Positions 36,151 through 47,459 of a stretch of DNA of 64,000 bases are shown here, one piece after another. The translations under genes and the position numbers were made by a program. Numbering within the stretch: position 1 is the first letter of the stretch; every line of letters begins with the position of its first letter. The stretch is from positions 69,501 to 133,500 of the forward strand of contig BSBK01005649.1 of NCBI GenBank assembly GCA_027943335.1. The letters run 5' to 3'. The DNA comes from Chamaecyparis obtusa (Eukaryota > Streptophyta > Pinopsida > Cupressales > Cupressaceae). The notes below the pieces were generated by a model that had not been told where the DNA came from, ran no database searches, and was given only the letters and a program-made list of their open reading frames with translations.

Positions 36151-36269
36151 AAGAAAACATGTGCATTTCATATCTAATCCATACATCTAAAGCATATAGA
36201 ACAAATCTCATAAAACATCAACATCAAAGCAATATATCAACAAGTACGATGATATCAAAATTGTGATCT

Positions 36270-36294
36270 CATATATATATATATATATATATAT
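36270..36294. repeat. (AT)n microsatellite
   Basis: Uninterrupted AT run. Confidence 0.9.
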
Positions 36295-36375
36295 CGAATC
36301 AAAGTCATGTACAAAACAAGGGTGCTACTCGAGCACAGTATCAAAAATGGGCTACAATATGTGGATCAAAATATG

Positions 36376-38262
36376 CTAACTCTGCCTGTCACCACCTAGA
36401 GGAGGTGGTGGCAGTGGTCCCTGTGTTGGTGCCTGTGGTGGTGGCATTGGTCTCTGAGGAGGGGGCATCGGCCTCTGCGAAGGTGCCTACTATAGAGGTA
36501 CTTGTGGTGGTCTTTGTGGTGCTCCTGCGTACTCGGAAAATGAAGGCACCTGCTCTGATACATCTCGAATGGCTCCGCAATATGCTAAATAATAATAAGC
36601 TGCCTAAGCAGACTCATATATGATCTCCAACAATTCTCTCACCAACTCCTCGCATAACTCTCTGATCTCCTGATCCCTATCAGCTACACGGGTCTCCTAT
36701 ATGATGACTCGGGTATGGTAGTCATCTCTCTCACGCTGGACCTGCCTGACCCTCTCCCAGCTCTTCCTAAGAGCCTCCTGTAGCTGTGGTGTCTGTGCTC
36801 CTATAGGAACATCTGGCATATTTGTATCATCGCCTAGAAGTGTCTACTGCGAGGTATCCCCTATCCTTTGCCTGGTGGATCTCTACTGAGACCCACTACT
36901 CCCAGCTTCTGCATCTGACCCCATAGTCCTCGGGGGGATGTCTATCTGTGCTGACCTTGGCCTCAATGCTCTCTACCCAGGCCACTGTAATGGTACCTGC
37001 TGCTATATAGGTACCTACCGCTACTATTGCTATCCCTGTGGTCCCTTCTGTGCAACCTGCTACTGTGCTGGTACCTACTACTGTGCTCCCATGCCGGTGG
37101 GATCTATAAATCTAGGATATGGATGGGCTAAGTAGTGATCTTTGTATGCAGGTGTCATCCTTGCATTGGTGTCATCCACCATGTAATCCCATCAGGCCTG
37201 AGGAATGTGTGCCTCAATCGCACATCTACCCGGATCTAATCTCAGATGCCACCCCTTCTTCTCCTCATCGGTGAAGTGAGCATAGGGGCAATGCTCATGG
37301 GAGATGTCCTGCTGTCTCCCAAACTGACGTAGGACATGTGTAACAAGAAAGCACTCAATGATGGTAACAATGCACCCAATCAGTGGACACGAGAAAAACA
37401 TGTAAGAAAGCTCCCTCCGAGCATCATCCCATGGCTCAATAGCAACCCATGGTCTCCAGACAACAACCACCATATCATCGAGCTGTCTGTGCCACTGCTC
37501 TATCTTACTTGACAATGGCTAAGTCATCAGACCTACGTACCTATATATATAAGGCTCCAGTGCCTGTTGTGTATCATGATATATAGGCCTACAAATAGGG
37601 AGATGCTCTGAGGCCCAGATCTAAAGAATGAAGACACCTATCGCCATGGTCCTCGCACTGTGATATACTATCTCATGCATCTCATGGTACATATGGGCTA
37701 GCATGCACTCGCCCCATCTAAATCTGACTGCTGGTTTGGCCAACATTCGTTGCAACATAGAGCCCCAACCACACTCCAGTCTGTGCTGTCCTCTATCTGG
37801 AACAAGGTAGAAAATCAAAAACATAGCTAGAAAAATGGCTAATGGGTGAGCATCGTCGTGCCTGCTGATCAAATCCTCCCAAGAGATGGCCCAACCCATC
37901 ACTAGATCATCTTGGAAGATAGTCCTCAATGCTACTATGCCTACCCTCGGCTGTACATCGTACTCTAGTTGGGCTCCGTGGATGGGTATCCTCAAGATCT
38001 TGTATATATCCTCGAGAGTGACCATCATCTCCCCTAGCGGAAAATGGAAGGTGTTCATCTCCGAATGGAAATGCTCTACAAGTGCACCAAGAAGACCATG
38101 ATTTACCCTAATGTCGGGTAGATCACACAAGTATCCTAGATCGAGTCCCTCAATGTGAGCACTCTTAGCATCTATCAATCTCTATATCAACATCGTGATC
38201 ACTAGATGATGTGACCTGAAGGCGATGTCAGGAAAGTCAACCTACAAATAAAGCGACGACAT
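36376..38262 (-). pseudogene. Antisense plant mobile domain (PMD) gene captured in a gypsy element
   Basis: From the ATG at 38262-38260 to the TAG at 36378-36376 the minus strand is 629 codons in a single phase with no indel needed, but with about 20 internal stops, nearly all TAG. The first 380 codons are a plant mobile domain: FPLGEMMVTLEDIYKILRIP, VFIL-IWASEHLPICRP (family LLQxWAxEH), VVWRPWVAIEPW and VLRQFGRQQDI. Then come a Gln-rich stretch (about 37110-36960), a charged coiled-coil-like segment (LRKSWERVRQVQRERDDYHT onward, about 36780-36640) and a Pro/Gln-rich tail (PMPPPQRPMPPPQ, 36480-36400). PMD proteins are host nuclear factors related to MAIN/MAIL1, and the domain is often carried by transposons. 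Its role in this element is unknown. The nonsense pattern matches CAG-to-TAG decay of an ORF that was intact until after capture. Confidence 0.85.
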
Positions 38263-38830
38263 TGGATTTGTATCTTAGTATGATGGTTTCAAAATGACAA
38301 CAACAAATACAACAATGCATCCATCCTAGACATGACTTTGCGATGCTCTAATTGGCCGATTTCATGCAAATTTGGCAAATTCAAGAAAATATTTTACAAA
38401 CAATGCAGTAGCTTTTTGCATGAGGAAACTGTTCCCTTGTGCGAGATAGAACCTTCTCTTGCACGACCATGAGAAAGTTTGCGCGGGATGACCTAGTGCC
38501 CCGCGTGAGATTTCAGGCAGAGCCTGGGCGAAGGAATCCTAACCCATGCGAGGAAACCATTTCCTCGTGTGAGGGGAAACCTAGGCCAGTACGAGGAAAC
38601 TATTTCCTCACGTGAAACTTGAAGAACATGACCTCAAAGTTGCTAGATCTACCCTAAATCGACCTAGAAAGTAGTACAAATTGAAATGCAGGAGGTTTAT
38701 CGACTACTCATAGGTGGGTCATACTCCCGCGGCTGGGCATGTCGTCACAAGTGCTCAAATTGATGCGTATGCACTAGAAGGCCCTCCATTCTCTCTCTTA
38801 GAGCTCAAATCACAAGAAGACAAAGTGAAT

Positions 38831-39250
38831 AATGAATTGAAAATGACCCCTTCGGGCCTTATATAGCTTTTTGACCTAATTTTCAAAGTGCTCCATTTTG
38901 CGCAAAAATTGCACCCTTGGCTAAATCAACTGCTCTGAATCCATTTTTGGGATCAAAATCAAAATTTGACATCTCTAGATAGCTCAAAATCACATTTTAA
39001 ATTTTGGGACCCTTTGGGATCGAACGCTTGTCCAGTCAGAAATGAATTGAAAATGACCCCTCCGGGCCTTATATAGCTTTTTGACCTAATTTTCAAAGTG
39101 CTCCATTTTGCGCAAAAATTGCACCCTTGGCTAAATCAACTGCTCTGAATCCATTTTCGGGATCAAAATCAAAATTTGACATCTCTAGATAGCTCAAAAT
39201 CACATTTTAAATTCTGGGACCCTTTGGGATTGAACACTTGTCCAGTCAGC
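38831..39250. repeat. 210-bp tandem duplication in the gypsy 3' region
   Basis: 38831-39040 and 39041-39250 start AATGAATTGAAAATGACCCC and end TTGTCCAGTCAG. They differ at only a few sites, so this duplication is younger than the surrounding decay. Confidence 0.92.
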
Positions 39251-39619
39251 CTTCTGGCGTCATCTTCCTCCTAGATCCTCATGTTTTCATCATTTTCTTG
39301 AGATCTTCAATGTTTTCATGAAGGTCAACTCTAGTCAAATCTAGTCAAGCTTGGTCAATAGAACCTCCCGATCACTCCATTTGCTTCTGCAGCTTCTTGA
39401 ATCTAGTCTGATTGCTTCTGCTCTGCCATCTCTTGTCAATCGTCCTTCTGATATGTCATCTTTTGATTTTTCTCCCGAGGGTGCAAGATGATTGCATCAT
39501 TTGAATCTTGTCAAACCAACCTCATATCAATTTGATCTAAATCAAAGTCCTCATCGCTTGGGGCATCTCTTCACTAGGGGCATCTTTGTGCCTCGCATCT
39601 GGTCATCTAGTCATCTATC

Positions 39620-40010
39620 TTTTAGGTATTGGGGCAATCTAACCCTAATTCCTGGGAGTCAAGCTTCATTCTAGAGATGGCTCTCAAAATCTTTTTTAGA
39701 TCATTATTTGGGCAATCTAACTTGGGTCTCAGAGGGCTAAAGCTTCGTATTGGGGCAATCTAACCCTGATTTTGGAGATTAGTCCTAATTTTGCATTTGT
39801 CATCATTTGATCAATGGGAATTGGGGCAATCTAACCCCGATTCTAGTCTCTTCTCAAGTTCTCATTAGACCGTTGTCTTCACAATCTAACTTAGACTTCA
39901 GAGAATCATGCCTCGTTCTGGGGATGGTTCTGCAAATCGATCTATTTCAGTGTCTTGGCATCCTAACCATGACTTCCGAGGGTTAAGCTTCATTTTGGGG
40001 ACAATCTTGA
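39620..40010. repeat. Degenerate repeat of TTGGGGCAATCTAACCCTGATT
   Basis: The word GGGGCAATCTAACCCYRATT, or a close variant, recurs about six times at irregular 60-80 base spacing, each followed by a TTCTGGGGA or TTCTAG-type word. It lies just before the purine tract of the gypsy element. Confidence 0.7.
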
Positions 40011-40066
40011 AATCTCATATGTCACCTCAAACTATTCTTATCAACGCGCTACTCACACATCAATTC

Positions 40067-40079
40067 AAAGAGGGGCAAA
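40067..40079 (+). other. Gypsy polypurine tract
   Basis: AAAGAGGGGCAAA lies directly before the 3' LTR. Confidence 0.75.
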
Positions 40080-41111
40080 TGTAATACCCCAAAATTGGCA
40101 CCTAATAATTTCAATCAATTTTGGTGCATTTTCTTCAATTTCACATTTTCAAAGTCCTATTTTACTAGGCAATTTTCTCTCTCCTACCTGACTTTATTTT
40201 GATTTGATATCAATTACAAAAACCCTAATTTGCATTAATCTCACAACATAATTAATTCCTAAAGTATTAGACTTTATTAGCTAAATAATCCCTATGATAA
40301 ATTAATTTAATTCTAAAGTCCTAAGTGCTTTAAATTAAATTAAAATCCACCCCCTTTATCTAATACACATTAAAAAAAAGGAATTAATATTATTTAGTTA
40401 TTTGAATGGACACCTCTTTATTTGAATTTAATAATTCAAATTACTCGAATGGTCACCCATATGTGGCAATATTTCATTGTCTTAATTAAATAAATCTTTC
40501 AATATTTGTCTCAATGGGGAATGAATAGGCAATCATTCATTTTCAAGAACCTCTTCATTCTCTCCCCGGGCTTGTCTATTTAATGAACCTTCTCATTCAT
40601 TCAAAAAAAGAGCAATTTGAAAGCACATAGACTATAGCGAAATTCTACCTCAACTATCTACATATTTTCAAAGGTTATTGCATTAATTAGTTTGCTCTCA
40701 TTTAGTGTTAATTGCATCCTTCATAGTAGATTAATCTCTTCATTGCTATTAGTTAATTATCATCTTTCTTTCAAGCTTTCTTAGACTAGAATCTACATTC
40801 CATATTTTCTTTCAAGTTATTAGATTAAAATCTGCACTTCATTTTAGATTACAAATTGCATCTCCATTCTTAGATTAATTGTACTTTGCTTATCATTCTA
40901 GCTTTCAAATCTTCCATATTAACTCGGTCTTATGGTTGTTGGCTCTCCAATCTGAGAGTAATTAAACACCCCGATTAATTAGGAGGCAACAGGTCACTTC
41001 ACCATGAATTTTGAATTGAGTAATCCATACTCATTCTCGTAATTCAATTGTGTGAGTAATGACTATGTTGTGTGTGTAGTTGGATTAGAGGTCCACATTC
41101 AACTATATACA
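40080..41111 (+). repeat. Gypsy 3' LTR (1032 bp)
   Basis: It pairs with 22711-23740. Differences are mostly transitions and single-base indels. Confidence 0.93.
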
Positions 41112-41560
41112 CCCACAAGGTTTGAGAGCTAGGGCATCATTGCTATTACCTTCAAGGCATTGTGTGAAGTGTTTGATCTCTTTTTATTTGTTTTTTTATT
41201 GATATTCACTATGTGGTACTCCTTGTTTATGATCATTTCACGAGGAAATGTCTTGATGGCTCGTGGGCTGCAAGTTAGGGCATGATACATTGTTCATGAG
41301 CTCACTGTTTAATACTAGCATTGTTTACATCTTTTCATTTGGAATGCTTGATGACTTGCGAGCTTTGAGAGCTAGGCCATTGTTTCTATTACCTTCAAGG
41401 CATTGTGTGAAGTGTTTGATATCTCTTTATTTGTTTTGGTGTTGATATTCACTATGTGGTACTTCCCGTTTATGATCATTTCATGAGGAAATATCTTGAT
41501 GGCTTGTGGGCTACAAGCTAGGGTATCATACATTGTTCATGAGCTCATTGTTTAATATCT
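41112..41560 (+). repeat. Module A: about 243-bp repeat, nearly two copies
   Basis: Anchors TTTGAGAGCTAGG at 41121 and 41364 and GATATTCACTATGTGGTACT at 41201 and 41443 give a 242-243-bp period. Further copies or parts lie at 22430-22710, 42660-42910, 47180-47459, 50494-50600 and 52290-52670, with reverse copies at 52060-52140 and 53190-53320. No protein is encoded. It is the recipient sequence of the gypsy and gag-only LTR insertions. Confidence 0.85.
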
Positions 41561-41881
41561 GGCCAGGCCATGTAAATGACACCAAGCCAACCCAATCAGC
41601 CCAACAAAATGTGTCATGTTTATCTTTGTCAAATACACTCGTTCAACATTTTGTTCTTGTTCTTCACACAAATATTGCATCAAAAGTAATTGTAAACAAT
41701 GATTCAAAGAAAAAATAAATAACTAAAATAGATCAAACCCCAAAATAATGTAGTCAACTACAATAGATCACAGTCTCAATGAAATAAACAGTGTATAAAA
41801 CAATATATGGTGCACAACAGTAGCAAGCATGCAATGACAACAATAACATTGCATGATAAAATTCAATACTCTTAGTTTTTA

Positions 41882-42120
41882 TTCACATTGCACATGCATA
41901 ATTGTCGATGAGGATCAGTAATAGGGTGCCAAGGATTGCTTAGATCCTTTGGATCTAATCCCATCTTTTCCTTCCTTGCAAGTTTTGGATCATACAAGAG
42001 CATACTGGATTGAACCCCGGGTCAACACTTCATTACTTCAGGCAATGTCTGGTACCTTCATTATTTATGTTCATCCACTTATGTATGTTTGCATTCATTC
42101 ATATTCTTCTAAACTTTGGC
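41882..42120 (+). repeat. Module C, one of three dispersed copies
   Basis: The segment starting CACATGCATAATTGTMGATG and ending in a TTCATTCATATTCTTCT-like word recurs at 44400-44640 and 51120-51355. All three contain CCTTCCTTGCARGTTTTGGA or a variant, which looks like an intron 3' end followed by exon, so it may be a captured gene piece. No open frame is conserved. Confidence 0.7.
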
Positions 42121-42378
42121 TATTAGCGACCATATATGACGATTCTTGATGTTTTTGGGTCATTTGATGAAAATATGTAAAAGTTTCTTAAAAGTTTATA
42201 TTTTTTTATTTCAATTTTTAAAATCATAAAATGAATAAAATTTAAAGATAAAAAATTAAGATAATCTTTGTCTTCACTTAAAACAAAAACATAAAGCTCA
42301 TAAAGCATGGTAAAAGAGGGCCCTAACTATGGTAAAATGGGAAAGTTGCCACCTTGCACTACTCTTCATATGACAGAT

Positions 42379-42555
42379 GCAAAGGAACTATGTTATACAA
42401 TTTCAAGGCATGAAATTTTATACTTTTTGACATCATACTTTTTTCTCCTTAGCATTGAGTTTACAATGTGGGGGACTCAAAGAAAATATATGTACAGTTA
42501 TAAAATTTCATGGCTTGAAATTTGGCATGAAATTTTATAACATAGTTCCTTAGCA
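42379..42555. repeat. Inverted repeat, about 50-bp arms
   Basis: AAAGGAACTATGTTATA with the following 30 bases (42379-42430) is repeated in reverse at 42505-42553. A small foldback with no coding content. Confidence 0.7.
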
Positions 42556-44005
42556 ATTGATTTTTATATGACAGGCATGACTTGAGGTAGGCATTCAAGA
42601 TTTGTCTTCTCATTAACTAAATTTAATTTTGATGGCATCTGTTGATTTAATGGCAAAATATGAATGTTAGTACTGACATTGTTTATATCTTTGCATTTGG
42701 AATGCTCGAAGACCCGCAAGCTTTGAGAGCTAGGGCATCGTTGCTATTACCTTCAAGGCATTGTGTGAAGTGTTTGATCTATCTTTATTTGTTTTATTGT
42801 TGATATTCACTATGTGGTACTCCCCGTTTATAATCATTTCACGAGGAAATGTCTTGATGGCTTGCGAGCTACAAGCTAGGGCATCATGCATTGCTTATGA
42901 GCTCACTGTTTGAGCACCTCATGTCCCTATTTGATTGGCCAGTGCTCTATTTGTTATATTGATGCTATTATATCAAATAAGGACACCAGTAATAAAATAG
43001 GGACACCAGTAATAAAATAATACACTTATTATTTTGAATTTGAGCTCCGGCATCATGCAATATTATTGCTGTCAAAACAGTAAGTGTATTAATGTATGAT
43101 CTAATAGTAGCAACCTCATTGATCATTATCTTTGACCCCTCCATCATTATAGAAGAGATAACTACCTACAACTATATTTCATAATTCCTCCTTTGAAGTC
43201 ATAGGTTAGTTTAACTATTGGACAATGAGTTGGTAGGAGTTTTGAATAGATTTGAATAAAAAATAAGAGTATTGAATTTTATCATGCAATGTTATTGCTA
43301 TCATTGCATGCTTACTATTGTTGTGTACCATATATTGTTTTATACACTATTTATTTTATGGAGACTATGAGCTATTGTAGTTGATTGTATTATTTTAGGT
43401 TCTGACCTATTGTAGTTGTTTCTTTTTTCTTTGAATCATTATTTACATTTACTATTGATGTAATAGTTGTGTGAACAATAAGAACAAAATGGTGAACGAG
43501 TGTATTTGACAAAGATAAAAATGACACATTTTGTTGGGTTGATTGGGTTGGCCTGGTACCATTTACATGGCCTGGCCAGATATTAAATAGTGAGCTCATG
43601 AACAATCATCCTACTACTTACACTGCAATTTCTGTGTCCACTTACAATAATAAATTATAGAGTTTCACTGCAATTTCTATGTCCAATGCCATTAAAATAT
43701 ATCACTCCTCATGTTATATAGGCATCCTTCTGATTAAGTGTTTCCATTAAAATATATCACTCCTCCTATTATATAATGTATATGCATACTTATTTAAAAT
43801 GCCATACTTGTTGCTCTTAAATATTATTACCATTTCACTCAAATTTACATGACATTAAAGCCAAGCCCAAAATGTATACATACGTGTAAGTATAGGAGAA
43901 GTTGAATTCTACAACTATTGAAAAAAAAAACTATACCAATAGCGGCTTACAAGAAACTATATTTGTGCTTACCACACCATACTTCAGCATCATAATGCTT
44001 ATCAT

Positions 44006-44225
44006 TTTCAAGCTTCAGTGAGACTTCATACCACGCAGCGTCCGCAGATTTGTATGCAACACTGATTTAGGCTGGAGGTAAACTACATTTGTCATGTAAA
44101 CAAAATGGTTGAATTCAATCTCTTTTGCATGTTTTCAAGAGTTTTCCCACCAATACAAGCGTAAATAACGCATTGAATGTAATCTATGAACACTGCGTGG
44201 TATGAAATCTCACCGAAGCTTGAAA
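44006..44225. mobile_element. MITE-like element, 220 bp, 35-bp terminal inverted repeats
   Basis: It begins TTTCAAGCTTCAGTGAGACT and ends with the reverse complement TCTCACCGAAGCTTGAAA. The inverted ends stay similar for about 35 bases, including CATACCACGCAG. No clear target duplication, so the superfamily is not assigned. Confidence 0.72.
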
Positions 44226-44814
44226 TATATCACTCATGTTATTGTCAAAATTAAATTCAAATATTTCTCAAAACATTTATTCTTGTAGAATTAAGATATC
44301 CTTATCTCAAAAATAAAATAATATTGCATAATAGCTTTTGAATCACATTAACACACACCCATGTTCTGTAGCATAGTTCATTTTAGAAGTTAATGGCTTG
44401 ACTATGCACATGCATAATTGTAGATGAGGATCAGTAATAGGGTGTCAAGCATTGCTTAGATCCTTTGGATCTAATCCCATCTTTTCCTTCCTTGTAGGTT
44501 TTGGATCATACAAGAGCATAATGGATTGAAGCCTAGGTCAACACTTCATTACTTCAGGTAATGTTTGGTACCTTCATTATTTATGTTCATCCACTTATGT
44601 ATGTTTGCATTCATTCATATTCTTCTGAAAGTTAATCTTTATGAGCTAAAATTCAAAATAGTAAGTGTATTATTTTATTACTGATGTCCTTATTTTATTA
44701 CTGATGTCCCTATTTGATCTAATAGCATCAATATAACAAACAGAGCACTAAACAATCAAACAAGGACATGAGGTGCTCAAATAGTGAGCTCATAAAACAA
44801 TATATTTAGTCTTA

Positions 44815-45457
44815 AGGGTATATGCACAAAAATGGGGGACCAAAAAGATGCCACTTTTCTTTTTGGTCCCAAATCACGCATAGTACGTATGCATTAAAGG
44901 GCGCACACCCTATGGCTTGGGTTGCCCAAGCCTTAGGCTTGGGCAATCCAAAACAAAGCGCGTGCGCCAAATAGTGTGTGCGACAAATAGGGCACACACG
45001 CTTTGTAAAACTTCAAAATTTCCACCCCTCGTGCGCCCTATGCAAAGCCACAAAAGTTTAATCCATATTCTTACATAGCGCGTGTGCCCTATGAAAAACT
45101 AGAGAGAGAGAGAGGGTCATTTATACAAATATAACATTTAAGTATAAGTTTAATTTCTTATACTTTAAGTTATATTTGTATAAATTATAAAATATAATAC
45201 TTCCAAGATGTTTGGGATAGGTTCCAGCTTCATAGGAGTTAAGATGCAGATTCTAGATTCGAAAAATTCTAGACTTAGCCAAATTTCAGGATTCAGCAAG
45301 CCTTCAGCAAGGTTACCTCCCACAATCCATCATGGATTTCTAAGGTCAAACTCAAGCTGGCAAAAGGATTCCCAAAGGGTTTTAACTCATTTTATCGCAA
45401 ATCACTTGGTTTCGACCCCATCTCTATGACAAACTTAGCTTAGCTCTCGCCCAAATT

Positions 45458-45521
<64 letters not shown>

Positions 45522-45727
45522 CACCCTCTCTCACCCCCTTATCTACTCTCTCTCTCTCACACACACACACACAAAAACATCACCCTCTCTCTCTCTCTCT
45601 CATCACCCTCTCTCTCCCTCTTATCTACTCTCTCTCTCTCTCTCTTCCCCTTATCTACTCTATCTCTTTCATTACCCTCTCTCTCTCACACACCCACACA
45701 CACATCACCCTCTCTCTCTCCCCCTTA

Positions 45728-45765
<38 letters not shown>

Positions 45766-45823
45766 TTACCCTCTCTCTCTCTCTCACACCCACACACACA
45801 TCACCCTCTCTCTCTCCCCCTTA

Positions 45824-45883
<60 letters not shown>

Positions 45884-46021
45884 TTACCCTCTCTCTCTCT
45901 CACACACACACACACATCACCCTCTCTCTCTCTCCTCCTTATCTACTCTCTCTCTCCCCCTTATCTACTCTCTCTTTCATTACCCCCCTCTCTCTCTCAC
46001 ACACACAAACATCACCCTCTT

Positions 46022-46074
<53 letters not shown>

Positions 46075-46100
46075 TATCACCCTCTTTCTCTCTCCCCCTT

Positions 46101-46131
<31 letters not shown>

Positions 46132-47157
46132 TTGATTATTTCTCATCACTATTTAAATCTATGACTTAAATAGGTTGCACACCCTATTAAAATCTATGAC
46201 TTTCATAGGGCACACATGCTATGAAAGTCATAGATTTAAATAGTGCGTACACCCTATGGGGCATGTGCCCTATAAGGGCATGCACGCTTTGTGAAACATT
46301 TGAATTTACCAATCCTAAGGCTTGGATTTTTCTTGGAGATCCAACCCAAAGTCTTGGATGATTGAAATAGGCCTAAGACGTGTTTTTCAGTAGACATACA
46401 AAAAAATGACATATTTTTTTGTGTGCTCCTTTTCAGGTTTACTCGTGGTTGAAGAACGTAAAAATCAGACGACATGATATTGCAGATCTCAACTCTAATC
46501 TCTTTTGAATTCTGATTATGTTAAGTTTTTCAACTCTAATTTCTTTTATGTGTATGTCCATTTTTTGTAAAAAACTAACATGCAGTATTTTGGGCATATA
46601 TTTTGGCTCGTTCATCGAATTTTGCAACAAGTTACATTTTTAGAAACTAGACTCCATTCTACACACTTTAAAAAAATAAATTTGATTTTTGATTAGTTTT
46701 AAATGATTTCTAGGGGGAGCACATAGAAATTTCATGTTTTCAGGATGTGTGCACTTCGTAAATTCATCAAAAATTATACATTCATCAAAAATTACAAAAA
46801 AAATTTGGGATAAACTATGTGGTGTTAGCTAACTTCTCACTGAAGCGATTAAAAAAATTTAAAAAAAAAGTTAACATTTTAGGGGGAGCACACCAGACGC
46901 TATGTTATGTTTTTGGACAACAAACAAGACCACTTTTTGTGCTCCCCCTTTTTGAGGGCCTTAATCTGCACCATTTTCAAAATAAGTTAGTAGTTTAGGA
47001 ACTAGATTTAGAGTATTACAACTCTTATTTTTGTCACATATTAAAATTTTGAGTCTAACTATCTTCAATTTCTTGTTGAAGTTCAGAGTTTTTTTATTTC
47101 AGTTTAAAAGTGGCATCTTATACCCCCTTTTGGTCCCCCATCTTTGTGCACTTACCG
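44815..47157. mobile_element. Non-autonomous TIR DNA transposon, 2.34 kb, TTA target duplication
   Basis: The ends read AGGGTATATGCACAAAAATG and, reversed, CGGTAAGTGCACAAAGATG. Both continue GGGGACCAAAA and AGATGCCACTTTT. TTA flanks it at 44812-44814 and 47158-47160. The empty site exists in reverse at 53328-53366 and in part near 52150, confirming the borders. There is no transposase, only palindromic GCGCACACCCTATG words near both ends and a large microsatellite. TTA duplication and G-rich ends suggest PIF/Harbinger; this is inference. Confidence 0.82.
45459..46135. repeat. Large compound (CT)n/(CA)n microsatellite array
   Basis: About 680 bases of CT and CA runs arranged in a higher-order unit (CA run, TCACCCTCTCTCTC, CCCCTTATCTACTCTCTC). 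Lies inside the TIR element. Confidence 0.95.
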
Positions 47158-47459
47158 TTAATAGAATCTTATAAAATAACATATATTGTGTGAAGTGTTT
47201 GATCTCTCTTTATTTTTTTTGGTGTTGATATTCACTATGTGGTACACCCCATTTATGATCATTTCGTAATGAAATAACTTGATGGCTCACGGTCTGCAAG
47301 CTAGGGCATCATACATTGTTCATGAGCTCACTGTTTAATACTAACATTGTTTACATCTTTTCATTTGGAATGCTTGATGACCCACAATCTTTGAGAGCTA
47401 GAGCATCATTTCTATTACCTTCAAGGCATTGTGTGAAGTGTTTGATCTCTTTTTATTTG

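Larger units (their letters stand above)
22711..41111 (+). mobile_element. Ty3/gypsy element, Tat type, 18.4 kb, decayed, with antisense PMD frame
   Basis: LTRs lie at 22711-23740 and 40080-41111, both starting TGTAATACCCCAAAATTGG and ending TATATACA. A TGGCGCCCACCGTGGGGT primer site follows the 5' LTR and a purine tract precedes the 3' LTR. Internal order is leader, gag, protease, G-patch segment, RT-RNase H, second RNase H, integrase, then a 6-kb 3' region. RT before integrase gives gypsy. The second RNase H between RT-RNase H and integrase gives the Tat lineage. Flanks are CCTGC (22706-22710) and CCCAC (41112-41116), both explicable as CCCGC after C-to-T change at its single CpG. It sits within module A. 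Inactive. Confidence 0.93.
41555..43605. repeat. Inverted pair of module B
   Basis: 41555-41880 (starting TCTGGCCAGGCCATGTAAATG) recurs reversed at 43259-43590 (ending CATGGCCTGGCCAGATA). A further direct copy with its downstream tail lies at 52670-53090 and a reversed part at 50860-51090. The arms are about 330 bp and 80-90 percent alike by eye. No coding sequence. Confidence 0.8.

Noticed and set aside
36405..37135. Plus-strand frames in the PMD region
   Set aside because: They are shadows of the minus-strand PMD frame; the minus strand carries the domain signature and consistent phase.
33995..40010. CRISPR-like regular repeats
   Set aside because: Repeat units are long and tandem without unique spacers, in a plant LTR retrotransposon.
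45208..45429. 73-codon frame inside the TIR element
   Set aside because: Short, no domain, and the element appears non-autonomous.
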